The notes: a model not told the origin generated them from the letters alone. A stretch of 64,000 bases of DNA from Pedobacter sp. L105 (GCF_009765875.1 NZ_LMUP01000008.1:487776-551775), one strand, 5' to 3'; positions 34,435-44,799 are shown, numbered from the stretch's first letter. Program-made: numbers and translations.

Positions 34435-37400
34435 CTATAATTTAATATTTACGCCAACGGAGTAGGTCTTGTTTAATGGATAGGAATAGCCGTAGTTACC
34501 AGAATTATGCTCCGGATCTACATACTTCAATCCAGTAACGGTAAGCAGGTTATAGCCATTTACAAATAACCTGGCGCCTTTAATACCAACCCTTTCTGCA
34601 AACTTTTGCGGTAAGCTATATCCTAATTCTGCAGATTTTAGCCTGACATAAGTTCCATTCTGAATATTAAAGCTGGAATTGCTGAATGGCGTAGTGCCGG
34701 TATAAGCAAAACTGCCGGAAGTCCATTGCGTATTTGGATCATAAGGATCTGCCTTGGGATCTGTAGGGTGGTACCTGTCGAGGAACTGTGTCAATGCACT
34801 TCCTCCTCCCCACAAAGGCGTAGTTAGCTGTTCGGCATATTCTACATTAACCAGTGCAGCTCCCTGAAAGAGCAGGTTAAAATCGAAGTTTTTGTAAGAG
34901 CCGCCTACATTTAAGCCGAAAGTAACCATCGGTGTGGTGTCATAAGCGATAGGATGAATATCCTGAGAGTTGATCTGTCCATCGCCATTCCAATCCTGGT
35001 AAATATAATCGCCTACCACTGTACCGCGGCCTACAGCAACGGAGCTATTGGCTATATCACCGTAAGAAGTATAACGGCCGGAGCCCCCGTAACCCCAGGT
35101 AATATTGTTTGGGCTGGTGAGGTTAACATAACGGTTGTTGGAGTTATTCTGATAGTTGAGGTAAGAATTACCCGCTGCAGCCATGACCACATTCCTGTTC
35201 ATGGTACGTGTGTAACCGAAGGTACCTTTGAGGTTATAATTGAAATTGCCAATGTGGCTATGGTGACTCAGTTCCATGTCAAAACCCTGCGTTCTGTCGC
35301 TGTTTAGATTTTCCTGCGGCAGATCTGCTCCCACTACCCCCGGCAAACTAAGCACTTCTGTAGCCAGCAAACCGCTGCGGTCACGCCTGAAAACATCAAA
35401 AGTAATTCCCAGTAAACCTTTCCAGGCTTGCAGATCAACACCAACATTATACGTATTAGAGGTATACCATGTAATATTGGGATTGGCGATCCCCTTACTC
35501 TGCACTGCATTGACAAAATTCTGGTCAAACACAGAACCACCCGGCTGCCCGTTATTCGCTCCGTTTGCCGGATAGATATATCCCGAAATAAACTGATAAC
35601 TGGAAGCTGAATCATCTCCCAGCCTGCCAAAAGAGGCCCGGAATTTAAGCAAATCAATAAAGGACAAGGCTGTGCTGTTCTTCCAGAAATTCTCCTGAGA
35701 AAGTACCCAGCCTACCGATGCGGAAGGAAAGAAGCCCCATTGGTGCCCCGATCCAAACTTTGAAGATCCATCTTCCCTAAAACTTCCCTCGGCAAGATAT
35801 TTCGATTTGTAATTGTAGTTGATCCGGCCGACTAAGCCTCTATTTGCATTCTGATAGATAACCGTTGGGTCTGTATAACCTTGTTGATTAAGGCTGTTAC
35901 CAGCAAGCAGCTGATCTACGGGCAGCGTCAGCTCGCGCTGTGCATAAAAATTACTGCCGCTATTTTCACTTTCTTCATACAGCAGCAAAGCGCTGATATT
36001 GTGGCCACTAGTGAAAGCATGGTCATAGTTCAGTGACAACTGGCTTAATGTACTAGGTTTTTCATAAAACTCCTGGCGGATAGTAGCAGGTGTTTGATTG
36101 GCTATAGAATTGTAGCTATCGGCAGCTCCGTCATAATTGTACTGATCATATGATTTCTGGTACATCTTATTGCTGGACATGTAATAATCGTAGCTAAACA
36201 ATCCTTTGGCACTTAGCCCTTTGATAAAAGGAACCTGATAAACCGCAGAGACCGACGACTGAAACCATTTGTTGTTATAGATCTTATAACCGGACACATC
36301 CTGATCTGCCAGTGCGATAGGATTGGTACCATCTACCTGGCCATTGTTCAGGTAAGCGGGATTATTGTTCGCATAGATAGATTGGGTAGGCAGTTGTCGC
36401 CAATAAGAACGAAAGATGTTCCAGGCATCAGTATAAGGCTGGTTTTTTTGATCCATGGTGCCGTTGAGGTTCAAATCAACGGTCAGGTTTTTAGAGACTT
36501 TGGTAGAAATATTGGAACGGATATTATAGCGCTTATAATCAAGGTCTTTGCTTCTCAAAAACCCATCCTGATCGGTTGTTCCGAAACTGATGAAATAACG
36601 TGTATTCTCACTTCCACCGCTGGCACTTAAATTATGCTGCGATTGTGGCGCATGGTTATTGATCACCGGGGTGTACCAGTCTGTACTTTGTTTGCTTCCA
36701 TTCTGGTAAGCAGCAATATCGGCATCACTAAAACCCAGGTGACCGCCGTTTACATTGTGCATTAAACTTTCATTCACCAGCGTCATGTAATCCACAGCGC
36801 CAACAGGCTTAGGTAAGCCCGAAGGAACCTGAATGCCATAATTTCCTGAGTAGTTAAACTCTACCGTACCTTTTTTACCTTTTTTTGTGGTGATCAATAC
36901 GACCCCGTTTGCTGCACGTACCCCATATACCGCAGCCCCACCGTCTTTTAACACGGAAATGCTTTCAATATCATTGGGATCAAGACGGGTAATGTTATCC
37001 CTGGGGATACCATCAATTACGACCAATGGACTACCCATTCCCCTGATATCAAATGTATTGCTGAAAGATCCGGGTTCGCTGGTAGGCTGCACCACGCGTA
37101 AACCGGCAACCTTACCGGTTAACATGTTCTGGACATTTTCATTTTTAGTGGTGACGATGTCTGCACCAGAAATGGAGGCCACCGAGCTGGTTAGGGAAAC
37201 CTTCTTTTGGGTACCGTAACCCACTACCACCACTTCATTCATGGTATTGGTCTTCTCTGCAAGGGACACATTGATAGTTTTCTGACTTTTAACCGTTACT
37301 TCCTGAGCGGTATAACCGACTACAGTAAAGACAATAATTTGTCCTGCACTAACGTTAATTGCATACTTACCTTCACCATTGGTTGTTGTCCCGACGGTAG

Positions 37401-37608
37401 TTCCTTTAACGGTAATACTTGCACCGGGCAAGGGCACTCCCTTTTCATCGGTTACGGTTCCGGTAAGGAAATAGCTCCCTTGTGCTAAAGCTGAATTGGA
37501 CAGGATAAAAAACAAAAGCGGGAAAATACAATAGCGTATCATCACGTTGAATTTTTCCCGGTAACGAATGCCGCGGCATCCCTTAAGGCTGGTAAAATTT
37601 TTATTCAT
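34435..37608 (-). CDS. SusC/RagA TonB-dependent transporter, second locus
   Basis: 1057 residues. The start at 37608 gives a long charged N-terminus before the hydrophobic signal (IRYCIFPLLFFILSNSALAQ); the ATG at codon 23 is an alternative. Then follow the CarboxypepD_reg-like domain (TGTVTDEKGVPLPGASITVKG), the plug (VVVGYGTQKKVSLTSSVAS; SVLKDGGAAVYGVRAANGVV) and a full barrel ending YSVGVNIKL. No STN domain is present, so no sigma/anti-sigma pair is expected. The gene lies 174 bp downstream of a membrane-anchored regulator on the same strand, and the gap holds direct repeats that may be its operator. Transcription continues through susD, the DUF3823 lipoprotein and the glycosidase-like gene. 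Confidence 0.95.
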   Translation of the reverse strand: MNKNFTSLKGCRGIRYREKFNVMIRYCIFPLLFFILSNSALAQGSYFLTGTVTDEKGVPLPGASITVKGTTVGTTTNGEGKYAINVSAGQIIVFTVVGYTAQEVTVKSQKTINVSLAEKTNTMNEVVVVGYGTQKKVSLTSSVASISGADIVTTKNENVQNMLTGKVAGLRVVQPTSEPGSFSNTFDIRGMGSPLVVIDGIPRDNITRLDPNDIESISVLKDGGAAVYGVRAANGVVLITTKKGKKGTVEFNYSGNYGIQVPSGLPKPVGAVDYMTLVNESLMHNVNGGHLGFSDADIAAYQNGSKQSTDWYTPVINNHAPQSQHNLSASGGSENTRYFISFGTTDQDGFLRSKDLDYKRYNIRSNISTKVSKNLTVDLNLNGTMDQKNQPYTDAWNIFRSYWRQLPTQSIYANNNPAYLNNGQVDGTNPIALADQDVSGYKIYNNKWFQSSVSAVYQVPFIKGLSAKGLFSYDYYMSSNKMYQKSYDQYNYDGAADSYNSIANQTPATIRQEFYEKPSTLSQLSLNYDHAFTSGHNISALLLYEESENSGSNFYAQRELTLPVDQLLAGNSLNQQGYTDPTVIYQNANRGLVGRINYNYKSKYLAEGSFREDGSSKFGSGHQWGFFPSASVGWVLSQENFWKNSTALSFIDLLKFRASFGRLGDDSASSYQFISGYIYPANGANNGQPGGSVFDQNFVNAVQSKGIANPNITWYTSNTYNVGVDLQAWKGLLGITFDVFRRDRSGLLATEVLSLPGVVGADLPQENLNSDRTQGFDMELSHHSHIGNFNYNLKGTFGYTRTMNRNVVMAAAGNSYLNYQNNSNNRYVNLTSPNNITWGYGGSGRYTSYGDIANSSVAVGRGTVVGDYIYQDWNGDGQINSQDIHPIAYDTTPMVTFGLNVGGSYKNFDFNLLFQGAALVNVEYAEQLTTPLWGGGSALTQFLDRYHPTDPKADPYDPNTQWTSGSFAYTGTTPFSNSSFNIQNGTYVRLKSAELGYSLPQKFAERVGIKGARLFVNGYNLLTVTGLKYVDPEHNSGNYGYSYPLNKTYSVGVNIKL

Positions 37609-37661
37609 ACAGAATTTGGTTTAGATGACTTTCTTAAAAAGCCACGCAATGATAGACAGGA

Positions 37662-37716
37662 GGGTATTAAAAGGCGGGTTAAAAAATGGGTTAACTGCTA
37701 TAAAAACTTATTAACC
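37662..37716. promoter_or_regulatory. GGGTTAA direct repeats upstream of susC
   Basis: GGGTTAA occurs at 37676-37682 and 37688-37694 (12-bp period), with a related GGGTATTAA at 37662 and an inverted TTAACC at 37711-37716. SARP-type activators bind tandem heptamers at about one helical turn, so this tract, 54-110 bp before the susC start, is a reasonable operator for the regulator encoded next door. This is inferred only from spacing and position. Confidence 0.4.
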
Positions 37717-37782
37717 AGCCCAAATAAAATTATATTCCTGAAAATCGTTAACCTTTATTCTGAATACAACTAATACGATTTA

Positions 37783-40350
37783 CTATTTGACGTCACCAGC
37801 GCAGATCTGATCAAATGGCACGGGGTAGTCCACCCCCATCGACCTTTTGTATTCCAGCGCAAATCCACTGTATATTTTATGGGCATAGACGATGCCTTTA
37901 GTCCGGCGCAGGCCTTTTAACTTATACTGGAGCGCCTCTTCATGGAAAGGATCTATGTTTAAGATAATACGGGTTATATCCTGCACCTTTTTCAGGTCCC
38001 TGAGGGCGTAACTTTTTTTCAGTTCCGGAAGAAATATCCTGATGAGCGCTTCTTCATAAACCAATTTAAAATCATCCAGCCATGGTTCAGGGATGAAAGG
38101 CAGCAGGCTCCCTCTGGCAATGAGATCAAAATGATCAAAAATTTCAGGTATTGAAACGGTGGAAGCAGGCTTACTGATCTGACGGATAACGGCGAAATAA
38201 TCGCAAAAGAATTGCGGGCTAAAGCTAAAACAGTAAGTATCATTTAGAAAAGTAAGTTCAATTCCATCAATGTCCGCAATTACATTTCTGAGGTGGTTGA
38301 TGGTAACGCCTTTGATATTTTTTGTCCTGGAGATTTCTTTGTCCGGCCACAATACCGAAGATATTTTCTTTGAAACCACACCAGCACCATCCTGACTGTG
38401 TAAAAGGATCAGCACAAATAACTGTTTGAGTTTAGGACTAAAGAGATAAGTAACGTTCCTTTGATTTTTATCATACACTATAAATTCACCGAGAAGGTAA
38501 ACTGCGTTTATTCTTTTTTCCTGTATATCAGGATCACAGGAAGGGAGCTCCTCATCGCGCGCAGAGAGTTCGTTTAATTTGACACGGATTGTTTTGCGTT
38601 TGACAAAAAAGAAAATCAAACCACCGCCCAGCAATAGCAGTATCAGGAAAACACCATAGAAAAAGAAAATTCTGGAAGGCGGTTTTTTATCATAAGAATT
38701 TAAATACTCCTGTCTGCTAATGGGTGGTGCATATAAAGAATAGAGTTTAACAATAGAGTGTTTGACATCTGTAAACTCTTGTATAGCGCACACAAATTCC
38801 TGGAGTTTAGGATTAAAAAATAGATTAATATCTGATTCTATACGTTCTGAAGTCACTGGAATAGCACCACTGACCAGCTGAAAAGAACCGTCTTTGATAG
38901 AAAAGCGGTACAATCTTAAGGTAGTTTTTGGCGTACTATGCGGATAACATAAGGCATAAAAATACTTTTGGTCTTTTGAAATGATCAGGTTATTTGCCGG
39001 AACAAAATCGTTACCCTTGGGTACAATTTCCCAGCATTTTTTTATGCTGCGGGTGCTGAGGTTTACGCGGTAAAGGTCGTAAAAGTTCCTGCCGCCAACT
39101 ACCTGACTTCCGGTTTCATTACCGTAACCGCCAAATATATACACCTCATTCCGCTCATTGACGGCCGAACATCCTGAAAAGAAACGCGGTCTGATCGTAT
39201 CACCCGAGAATGAAATGCGGTCCCAATGGTCGGTCATTTTATTAAACGCAAAGAAATCATTATAATAAGCAAAGGACCCATAACCGCCAAACAGGAAGAA
39301 TTGCTCCTGCTTCTGATCATAAAATATATTGTGATGATGCCTTTGCTGCGGCACCATGGCACTTCCTTCAACCTTCCATTTAAGCGTATTCAAATCAAGG
39401 GCAGCTACATTGGGCCCGTTTTCCTTTACCCTGTTCGCTTCATAGCTATATAATTTATTCTCTTTCGTGTTGATAATGCTTTTGCCCAATATCATTACTA
39501 AAGGAAGCGGGTTCTGATAAGCCTGAACAGCTAGTTTATCGTGTTCGGTATCATAAGTTGTTAAATGATCCTTATCAAATATAAATAGCTGCTGTCGCCG
39601 GTCATCATAGTTTAAGCCTGCAATTTCATCAAAGCTTTTTACTAACCTTGCTGTCCAGAAATAGGACTCATTGATTAGCCAAACCGGGTTTTGAACTTCT
39701 CCTACCACTTCCCCATCCTGGTCATGCACACCATTTTTCGCCCACTCATTCAGCGGAAAAGAATAAACACTGTGGCTATCATTCACTATTAAATTTTTAA
39801 TAGCCATGTTGGGCACTTCACTGTAACGTTCATTTTTCCCGAAAATAATCTTCGGCCTGAGGGCAGGTGAAAACCCAAAACCATGTGCAGTATAAGACCT
39901 GCCGTTGAAAAGAATAGTTACCCTGTCGGCTGCCAAATTAAGATCGACCGTTACTTTCATCCATTTCCTTTTTTCCAGCTGACTGATAGCCAGGGGAATT
40001 TTAATCTTATTGCTTTTACTGTCAATATTAAAGTTAAGCCAGCCAACAGTATCTGTATGCAGGTAACTTAAACTGTATGAATTGTGTTGCTGGTCGGTGA
40101 TACTAAAGATATAACCCAGGTGATCATTATCCCATAAAGAGAGATCAAATTTGATTTGTAAATGATCAGAAAATGCCGGTACATTTTTTTTGAAGACCTC
40201 GTAAGAAGTCCGCTTGCCCACCAGGCTATCATTGGAGTTAAACAGCAGTCCCTGAGCATGTCCCTTTATAAAAGGAAAAAGCAGAAATAAAAGAAATCCA
40301 ATTTTATGTGCCCTTTGGTGAAGCCATAAAACCTTACATTTTATCGTCAT
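37783..40350 (-). CDS. one-piece transmembrane regulator: LamG-like and Kelch-like sensor, TM helix, SARP-like DNA-binding and BTAD tail
   Basis: 855 residues. The order is: signal peptide (ends KGHAQG, about 34); a concanavalin/LamG-like domain at about 40-205 (IKFDLSLWDNDHLGYIFSI, KWMKVTVDLNLAADRVTILFNGRSY); a Kelch-like propeller at about 245-545 with repeated FLFGGYG and YIFGGYGNE blades; one transmembrane helix at about 560-583 followed by KRK. The cytoplasmic tail begins with a winged helix at about 614-710 (LFSPKLKQLFVLILLHS, VSKKISSVLWPDK, IKGVTINHLRNVIADIDGIEL). It ends with a helical BTAD/TPR-like part at about 735-845. There is no kinase or receiver domain, so a periplasmic signal would act directly on DNA binding, as in ToxR-type proteins. 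It is encoded directly upstream of the second susC and is the obvious regulator of that locus. Individual domain names are by motif reading. Confidence 0.8.
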   Translation of the reverse strand: MTIKCKVLWLHQRAHKIGFLLFLLFPFIKGHAQGLLFNSNDSLVGKRTSYEVFKKNVPAFSDHLQIKFDLSLWDNDHLGYIFSITDQQHNSYSLSYLHTDTVGWLNFNIDSKSNKIKIPLAISQLEKRKWMKVTVDLNLAADRVTILFNGRSYTAHGFGFSPALRPKIIFGKNERYSEVPNMAIKNLIVNDSHSVYSFPLNEWAKNGVHDQDGEVVGEVQNPVWLINESYFWTARLVKSFDEIAGLNYDDRRQQLFIFDKDHLTTYDTEHDKLAVQAYQNPLPLVMILGKSIINTKENKLYSYEANRVKENGPNVAALDLNTLKWKVEGSAMVPQQRHHHNIFYDQKQEQFFLFGGYGSFAYYNDFFAFNKMTDHWDRISFSGDTIRPRFFSGCSAVNERNEVYIFGGYGNETGSQVVGGRNFYDLYRVNLSTRSIKKCWEIVPKGNDFVPANNLIISKDQKYFYALCYPHSTPKTTLRLYRFSIKDGSFQLVSGAIPVTSERIESDINLFFNPKLQEFVCAIQEFTDVKHSIVKLYSLYAPPISRQEYLNSYDKKPPSRIFFFYGVFLILLLLGGGLIFFFVKRKTIRVKLNELSARDEELPSCDPDIQEKRINAVYLLGEFIVYDKNQRNVTYLFSPKLKQLFVLILLHSQDGAGVVSKKISSVLWPDKEISRTKNIKGVTINHLRNVIADIDGIELTFLNDTYCFSFSPQFFCDYFAVIRQISKPASTVSIPEIFDHFDLIARGSLLPFIPEPWLDDFKLVYEEALIRIFLPELKKSYALRDLKKVQDITRIILNIDPFHEEALQYKLKGLRRTKGIVYAHKIYSGFALEYKRSMGVDYPVPFDQICAGDVK

Positions 40351-41090
40351 TAGATTACAGTTTTAATTAACCGCTGAGCGCCGTTACGAAATTAGAAAAA
40401 GCAATATTACAATTTTATTATAATCAGGATACGCATGTTCAAAGATTAATTTTCGGTCTATGTTGCCTGAGCCTTAAATGATCCGCAGTACTCAGGAACA
40501 TCGGGTTCATCCGGCGGCTTTGCTGAGGCCCGGAATTTATAGAAGAATGAGCTGGCTAGATAGCGCCTCATTCAAAAATTTTCTTCGTTTTTCATGCTTT
40601 AGAAAGGTCAAAAAACCCATTTAATTCGCATTAAAACGATAAATGACATTTTAATACGATTTTAACGCGATTTAATAATAAACGTTAGCTGCACGTTTAA
40701 ACATATATAGCCCCCTAGTGCTTAAAAAGCAACATTTAACCTAAAAGATATAGTGGTATTATTTTAACATAGTGTACGTATAACACTATTCAAACATTAA
40801 GAATCAGGTAGTCAAAAAAACAGAACAAAAAGACAAAAATGTTTAAAAAGACACATTATTAAAAATTTTAATAATTTATAATTCAGATATATATAAAATA
40901 TTTTAACAAAATTTAACATTTTATATACAGGCAATAAATTTTAGTTCTAGATTTGGGTTAGTGTTAAAAACACAATAACATATTCTCACCAAATATAAAC
41001 TGTATGAACTTTTTAATCTCTCGTAAACGATATTAGTTTACCTCCATTCGCATCATTAACTAACCAAATATTTACTTTAAATCACAATGT
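40351..41090. promoter_or_regulatory. 740-bp AT-rich region with TTAANNCGAT decamers
   Basis: No gene is supported. Four related decamers occur: TTAATTCGCA (40621), TTAAAACGAT (40631), TTAATACGAT (40651) and TTAACGCGAT (40662). Nearer the SusC start are TAGATTTG (40948-40955), which fits the TAnnTTTG -7 consensus, and the short dyad GTAAAC-GTTTAC (41023-41028/41036-41041). The region separates the divergent regulator gene and the truncated susC, so it holds both promoters. Its unusual length could also reflect loss of genes. Confidence 0.4.
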
Positions 41091-43256
41091 ATGAAAGGGA
41101 GATCTACTCTTATTTTCTTTATTTTCTGCATACTCCTATTTCCTGCTGCGCTGTTTGCACAGGACATCAAAGTATCAGGAAAAGTAACTGACCAGACAGA
41201 TGGAGGACCGCTGCCTGGAGTCACAGTTAGCTTAGAAGGCACTACCCGGGCTACTTCAGCGATCAACCTGAGCCCGCTTACTCCGGTTACAGTTTCAGAT
41301 TTGAATACCATCACTGATCCGGCACAAAGATTATTATACAATAACCCGGCAGCAGTTAGAGCACCTAACGGAAGTTACTATGGTATTCCAGGTTTAGGGT
41401 TCCAGGAGATGACCAATCCATTGGCTTATATCCAAAACAACTTAGGAAACTACAACTGGTCGCATGACATTGTTGGTAATGCTTATGTAGAAGCTTCACC
41501 AATTCCAGGATTAAAATTGCGCTCTACGATAGGTACAAAAATGTCTTTCTACGGAAATGATGCTTTCACACCTGTTGCTTATTACAGTACATCGTCTAGC
41601 AATGCTACTTCAACTTTCTACAGGGCGATCAATTATACACTGGCTTATACCCAGGAAAATACAGCTACTTACACTAAATCTTTTGGTAAAAACAACTTCA
41701 ACTTTTTATTGGGTGAAGGTTATTACAGGGATAACTACTCGAGAGGTGTAAATACTACGTTTTACAATATCCCGGCAACAGATTTCGGTTCTGCCTCTTT
41801 TAATTATAAACCTACAGCGGCAGACAGGACTTCTGATGCTTCTGACGGAACAGACCATATTGTAAACTCTTTATTCTCCCGCGTACAATATGACTACGAT
41901 GAGAAATACCTGTTTACTGCATTGGTGAGAAGAGATGGTTCATCCAGGTTTGGCGCCAACCACAAATTTGGTTATTTCCCTTCGTTCTCGGCAGGATGGG
42001 TACCAACCCGTGAAGACTTCATCCCTAAAAATGATGTCCTTAATTTCATGAAAATACGTGCCAGTTACGGTATTACAGGTAACGACGTAATCGGAGATTT
42101 CTCTTATGTACCTTTAGTAGCCAGCGGATCTAACTATCCTTTTGGTTCAGGATCGAGTCAGCTGATCAACGTAGGTTATTCACCAGCCACGGCAGCTAAT
42201 CCTGACCTGAAATGGGAACAAACAGCACAAACTGACATTGGTATCGATGCAACATTCTTCCAGAACCTGACCTTTACAGCAGACTGGTACAGAAAAAAAA
42301 CCACTGGTATCCTTCAGAACCCACCTACTCCTGCTTACGTAGGTTACCTGAGTTCTGCAGAGAATGCTGCAGATATGCAGAATACCGGTATTGAGTTTGA
42401 AGTAGGCTATCATAAAAAAGTGGGCGACTTTAATCTGGGCATCAATGCTAACGCTTCATTCCTGAAAAACAAAGTCACCAAATTACTGCCAGGTGTTGAT
42501 TATATTGAAGACAATACTGCAGCTTTCCAAACACTTGGAAACATTACCCGTACAGCTGTTGGCGGTGCTTATAATGAGTTTTATGGCTATAAAAACTTAG
42601 GGATCTTCCAAAGCCAGGCTGAGATCAATGCCTACAGAGGACCTAGTGGTGCTTTGTTACAACCCAACGCAAAACCGGGTGATATTAAATTTGCCAACTT
42701 AAACGGGGACAATACAATTGATGCCAGTGACCGTACTTACATAGGTAATCCAACGCCTAAAATGACTTATGGTATAACGATCAATGTAGGTTATAAAAAC
42801 TTCGATCTGGTTGCCTTTGGCAGTGGTGTTGCCGGTAACCAAATCTTCCAGGGCTTACGTCGTCTGGATATTCCAAGTGCAAATTATCAGACAGATATCC
42901 TGAATGCATGGACGCCGACCAATACCAATACGTCTATTCCAAGACTGGTGGCAAATGATCCAAACGGAAACTATACCAAATTCTCTTCGGTTTATCTGCA
43001 AAGCGGTAATTACTTCAGGTTAAGAACACTTCAGGTAGGTTACACTTTCCCTAAAGCTATAACAGACAAAATGAAGATGCAGAAACTGCGTATCTACATC
43101 ATGAGCGAAAACTTGTTCACGATCACCAAATATAACGGATATGATCCTGAACTGGGTGTGAGTAATGATGCTGGTGGTGGTGGAGTATTCAGCGTTGACC
43201 GTGGTGCTTATCCTCAGGCCCGTTCTTTCCTGATTGGCTTAAATGTTGGATTCTAA
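41091..43256 (+). pseudogene. SusC/RagA transporter with in-frame loss of the plug domain
   Basis: 721 residues in one open frame. It starts normally (signal peptide ending LFAQ; KVSGKVTDQTDGGPLPGVTVSLEGTTRATS). Near residue 55 it then jumps to AINLSPLTPVTVSDLNTITDPA, a segment that in complete homologues lies inside the barrel after the plug. The rest of the carboxypeptidase-like domain, the TonB box, the whole plug (no VVVGYGTQ, no DVLKDASA) and the first barrel strands are absent, about 300 residues. The remaining barrel to ARSFLIGLNVGF looks intact. The seam lies near 41245-41265. Without a plug or TonB contact it cannot work as a gated transporter. The frame is preserved, so a deletion in the organism, or a collapsed repeat in assembly, are both possible. 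Confidence 0.8.
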
Positions 43257-43266
43257 TTTAAAGAAA

Positions 43267-44799
43267 ATGAAAAGAAATATATCTTATATAATTGCCTTTG
43301 CAGCCGGTGTAATGTTGCTGGGTTCATGTAAAAAAGCGCTGGACGTAAATCCCCAGGACCGTATATTAGTAGATAATTATTATAAAACATCAGCTGATGC
43401 TTTTGCAGGAGTGGTTTCGGTTTACGATCAGTTTGGTTATCAGACCAGCGGATTGTATGACAAAGTAGCTATTGCAGATGTAGCCAGTGATGATCAGCTT
43501 ACAGGAGGCGGTAGCCCTACAGATTTAAACGATCTGCAGGTACTTTCGCACTATACCTTAAACCCAACGATTGGTCCGCAATTGTATCTTTGGACCAGAG
43601 GATTTACAGGGATCTACAGGGCCAATGTGGTCTTGCAGAAAGTTCCGGGCATCACAATGGATGCGGCGCTGAAAACAAGGCTCCTGGCTGAAACCCAGGC
43701 CCTGCGTGCGATATTTTACTTCGACCTGGTTCGTTTCTTTAAAAACGTTCCTTTGTTAACTGAACCTGTTCCTCAGACTGATTTGTATAACGTGGTACAA
43801 GCACCTCCTACAGATGTGTATGCGCTGATTGAAAAAGATCTGATCGCAGCTATTCCGGGTCTTCCGGCAACTGTACCAGCTGCTACTGAAGGCGGACGTT
43901 TAACTAAAGGCGCGGCACAAGCTGTCCTGGGAAAAGTTTACCTGACTGAAAAGAAATATGATTTAGCCGCAGCACAGTTTGCGATTGTTAACGGTACTAC
44001 TCCGGGACAACCAAACACGACTTATGGTTATGCTTTATTGCCTAATTATGCAGACTTGTGGAACCCAACCAATAAATTCAATTCAGAATCTGTTTTAGAG
44101 ATTGTCCATAGCAGCACATCAAATGGTGCATGGAGTAATGCAGGCGCTTCCGAAGGTAACTTGTTAAACATTATTACTGGCCCAAGGGGATACAGTACCG
44201 TGAAAACAGGTGCTCCTGATTATTATCCTGGATACAGCTTCCTGGTATTTACCAAGGCTTTCTATGATTTTATTCACTATGACCCAAGGAATATGGCTAC
44301 AGTGGCTAACCTGGACAGTTTGCAAACCAATGGTATTGCCAATTACTCTCCTGGTTATGATAATACTGGTTACTTCCTGGGTAAATATATTGGAAGACAA
44401 TCTGATAAAACTACTACCGGACAAATTGAACTGAACTTTCCTCAGGACATTTATGAGATTCGTTTAGCAGATACGTATATGATGGAAGCGGAAGCGCTGA
44501 TCAATAGTGGCGGTTCAGGTTCTGCAGGAAGCAGGGCATACATATTATTTAACGCCGTGAGAGCCCGTGTTGGCCTTAACCCGATTGATGTAACGATGCC
44601 AAACATCATGAATGAAAGACGTTTGGAACTTGCAGGTGAAGGAATCCGCTATTTTGACCTGATCAGATGGGGTACAGCCGCAAGCGTGCTTGCCTTTAAA
44701 GGATTTGTAGCCGGACGGGATGAAATTCTTCCTATTCCGCAAACAGAATTAAATAACACCAAACTTGTTCAAAGTAAAGAGTGGGGTGGCACTAAATAG
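43267..44799 (+). CDS. SusD/RagB-family lipoprotein, third locus
   Basis: About 510 residues from the ATG at 43267 (MKRNISYIIAFAAG). An in-frame ATG at 43243 overlaps the preceding gene and would spoil the signal peptide. The lipobox cysteine is Cys21 (LLGSCKK). SusD landmarks are LLAETQALRAIFYFDLVRFFKN, IRLADTYMMEAEALIN, IMNERRLELAGEGIRYFDLIRWG and a final ILPIPQTELN. It is intact, although the SusC encoded 11 bp upstream lacks its plug, so its transport partner may be missing or supplied from elsewhere. An intrinsic terminator follows. Confidence 0.93.
   Translation: MKRNISYIIAFAAGVMLLGSCKKALDVNPQDRILVDNYYKTSADAFAGVVSVYDQFGYQTSGLYDKVAIADVASDDQLTGGGSPTDLNDLQVLSHYTLNPTIGPQLYLWTRGFTGIYRANVVLQKVPGITMDAALKTRLLAETQALRAIFYFDLVRFFKNVPLLTEPVPQTDLYNVVQAPPTDVYALIEKDLIAAIPGLPATVPAATEGGRLTKGAAQAVLGKVYLTEKKYDLAAAQFAIVNGTTPGQPNTTYGYALLPNYADLWNPTNKFNSESVLEIVHSSTSNGAWSNAGASEGNLLNIITGPRGYSTVKTGAPDYYPGYSFLVFTKAFYDFIHYDPRNMATVANLDSLQTNGIANYSPGYDNTGYFLGKYIGRQSDKTTTGQIELNFPQDIYEIRLADTYMMEAEALINSGGSGSAGSRAYILFNAVRARVGLNPIDVTMPNIMNERRLELAGEGIRYFDLIRWGTAASVLAFKGFVAGRDEILPIPQTELNNTKLVQSKEWGGTK

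Noticed and set aside
40948..40955. Firm promoter call for the truncated susC from TAGATTTG
   Set aside because: The -7 box fits but no TTTG element lies at the right distance upstream, and such words are common in AT-rich DNA.
41091..43256. Frameshift as the cause of the short SusC
   Set aside because: No alternative frame upstream encodes a plug, and the frame is continuous through the seam; a deletion explains it better.
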